From Halanaerobiales bacterium (GTDB lineage: Bacteria; Bacillota; Halanaerobiia; Halanaerobiales; M55B127), in contig JAIPEV010000084.1 in assembly GCA_021736965.1 (NCBI GenBank), positions 1 through 7,357 on the forward strand: a DNA stretch of 7,357 nt, written 5' to 3'. The position numbers were made by a program, and so were the translations under genes. The notes beneath the pieces were generated by a model. The model searched no databases and was not told the DNA's origin. It was given only the letters and a program-made list of their open reading frames with translations. Positions 7,020 to 7,357 of this stretch are shown one piece after another; the stretch's first letter is position 1, and each line of letters begins with the position of its first letter.

Positions 7020-7357
7020 TTAACTCATTAATTTACGAGCATCTCCGACCATTGCTGCTGGGACTGGTAAGTCCTTCATAGTAACAAGACCTGCTTTAGC
7101 CTTTACAACAACTGGTATCATATTGATTGCAACAGCCATAGTTCCAATTCCACCTGGTATTTCAGGTTTGATAGACATATTAATATCAGGTGTCTCTTTA
7201 ATATTTATATAGTCACCGGTTTCTGTTCCTTGCTTACCAGGGTGGATCTGTTGAGGATGTTCTAAGAGGATTACTTCCTTATCATCTTTATATCCCCTTG
7301 CAATATGTTTACACCCCGCAACCATGCCTGGTTTCACCTTCACATGAGGTGTTTCAC
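7020..7357 (-). CDS. ord: 2,4-diaminopentanoate dehydrogenase, C-terminal part (5' end outside window)
   Basis: Ord oxidatively deaminates (2R,4S)-2,4-diaminopentanoate to 2-amino-4-oxopentanoate with NAD(P)+, releasing ammonia. Only about 112 residues are in the window, roughly the last third of a protein normally near 340-350 residues. The frame is open to the window edge and reads ETPHVKVKPGMVAGC and onward. The GTG at 7343-7341 is therefore an internal valine codon, not a start. The visible part ends with the family-typical GGIGTMAVAINMIPVV (from about 7160) and LPVPAAMVGDARKLMS at the C-terminus. The N-terminal nucleotide-binding domain, related to dihydrodipicolinate reductase, is not visible. 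The gene precedes ortA by 36 bases. Confidence comes from the characteristic C-terminus together with the neighbouring ort and ora genes. Confidence 0.92.
   Translation of the reverse strand, partial: ETPHVKVKPGMVAGCKHIARGYKDDKEVILLEHPQQIHPGKQGTETGDYINIKETPDINMSIKPEIPGGIGTMAVAINMIPVVVKAKAGLVTMKDLPVPAAMVGDARKLMS

Noticed and set aside
7020..7343. A complete 107-residue gene starting at the GTG at 7343
   Set aside because: The frame stays open to the window edge and the sequence is the C-terminus of Ord, so the GTG is an internal valine codon.

Overview
The window is one tightly packed operon, entirely on the minus strand, from a low-GC Gram-positive anaerobe. Read in transcription order (from high to low coordinates) it encodes most of the oxidative ornithine degradation pathway first worked out in Clostridium sticklandii. 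The genes are the C-terminal third of ord (2,4-diaminopentanoate dehydrogenase), ortA and ortB (2-amino-4-oxopentanoate thiolase), a GlmL/MutL-family ASKHA ATPase, oraS and oraE (B12- and PLP-dependent D-ornithine 4,5-aminomutase), and an alanine-racemase-family gene. AT-rich third positions, strong GGAGG-type ribosome sites and the anaerobic pathway indicate a fermentative member of the Firmicutes/Halanaerobiota. Halanaerobiales is my best guess from overall feel, but the sequence does not prove it.

Layout: 7357-7020 ord (5' end outside the window); 6983-6678 ortA; 6674-5247 ortB (TTG start); 5243-3900 ATPase; 3879-3505 oraS; 3505-1307 oraE; 1314-187 alanine racemase family; 135-93 a perfect 13-bp inverted repeat that probably ends the operon; 30-1 the possible first ten codons of another minus-strand gene. 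Gaps between genes are 36, 3, 3 and 20 nt, then a 1-nt overlap and an 8-nt overlap. There is no room for an internal promoter of ordinary size except possibly between ord and ortA, so co-transcription and translational coupling are likely.

How the genes work together: L-ornithine is racemised to D-ornithine, OraS/OraE moves the terminal amino group to give 2,4-diaminopentanoate, and Ord oxidatively deaminates this to 2-amino-4-oxopentanoate, yielding NAD(P)H and ammonia. OrtA/OrtB then cleaves that product with CoA to acetyl-CoA and D-alanine. The ATPase probably services the B12 enzyme. The terminal racemase has the full hallmark set of true alanine racemase, so it could serve at the entry (L- to D-ornithine), at the exit (D- to L-alanine), or both. 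This is the most interesting question in the window. Apart from that, the region is a recognisable metabolic operon, and I see no mobile element, CRISPR, RNA gene or defence system.
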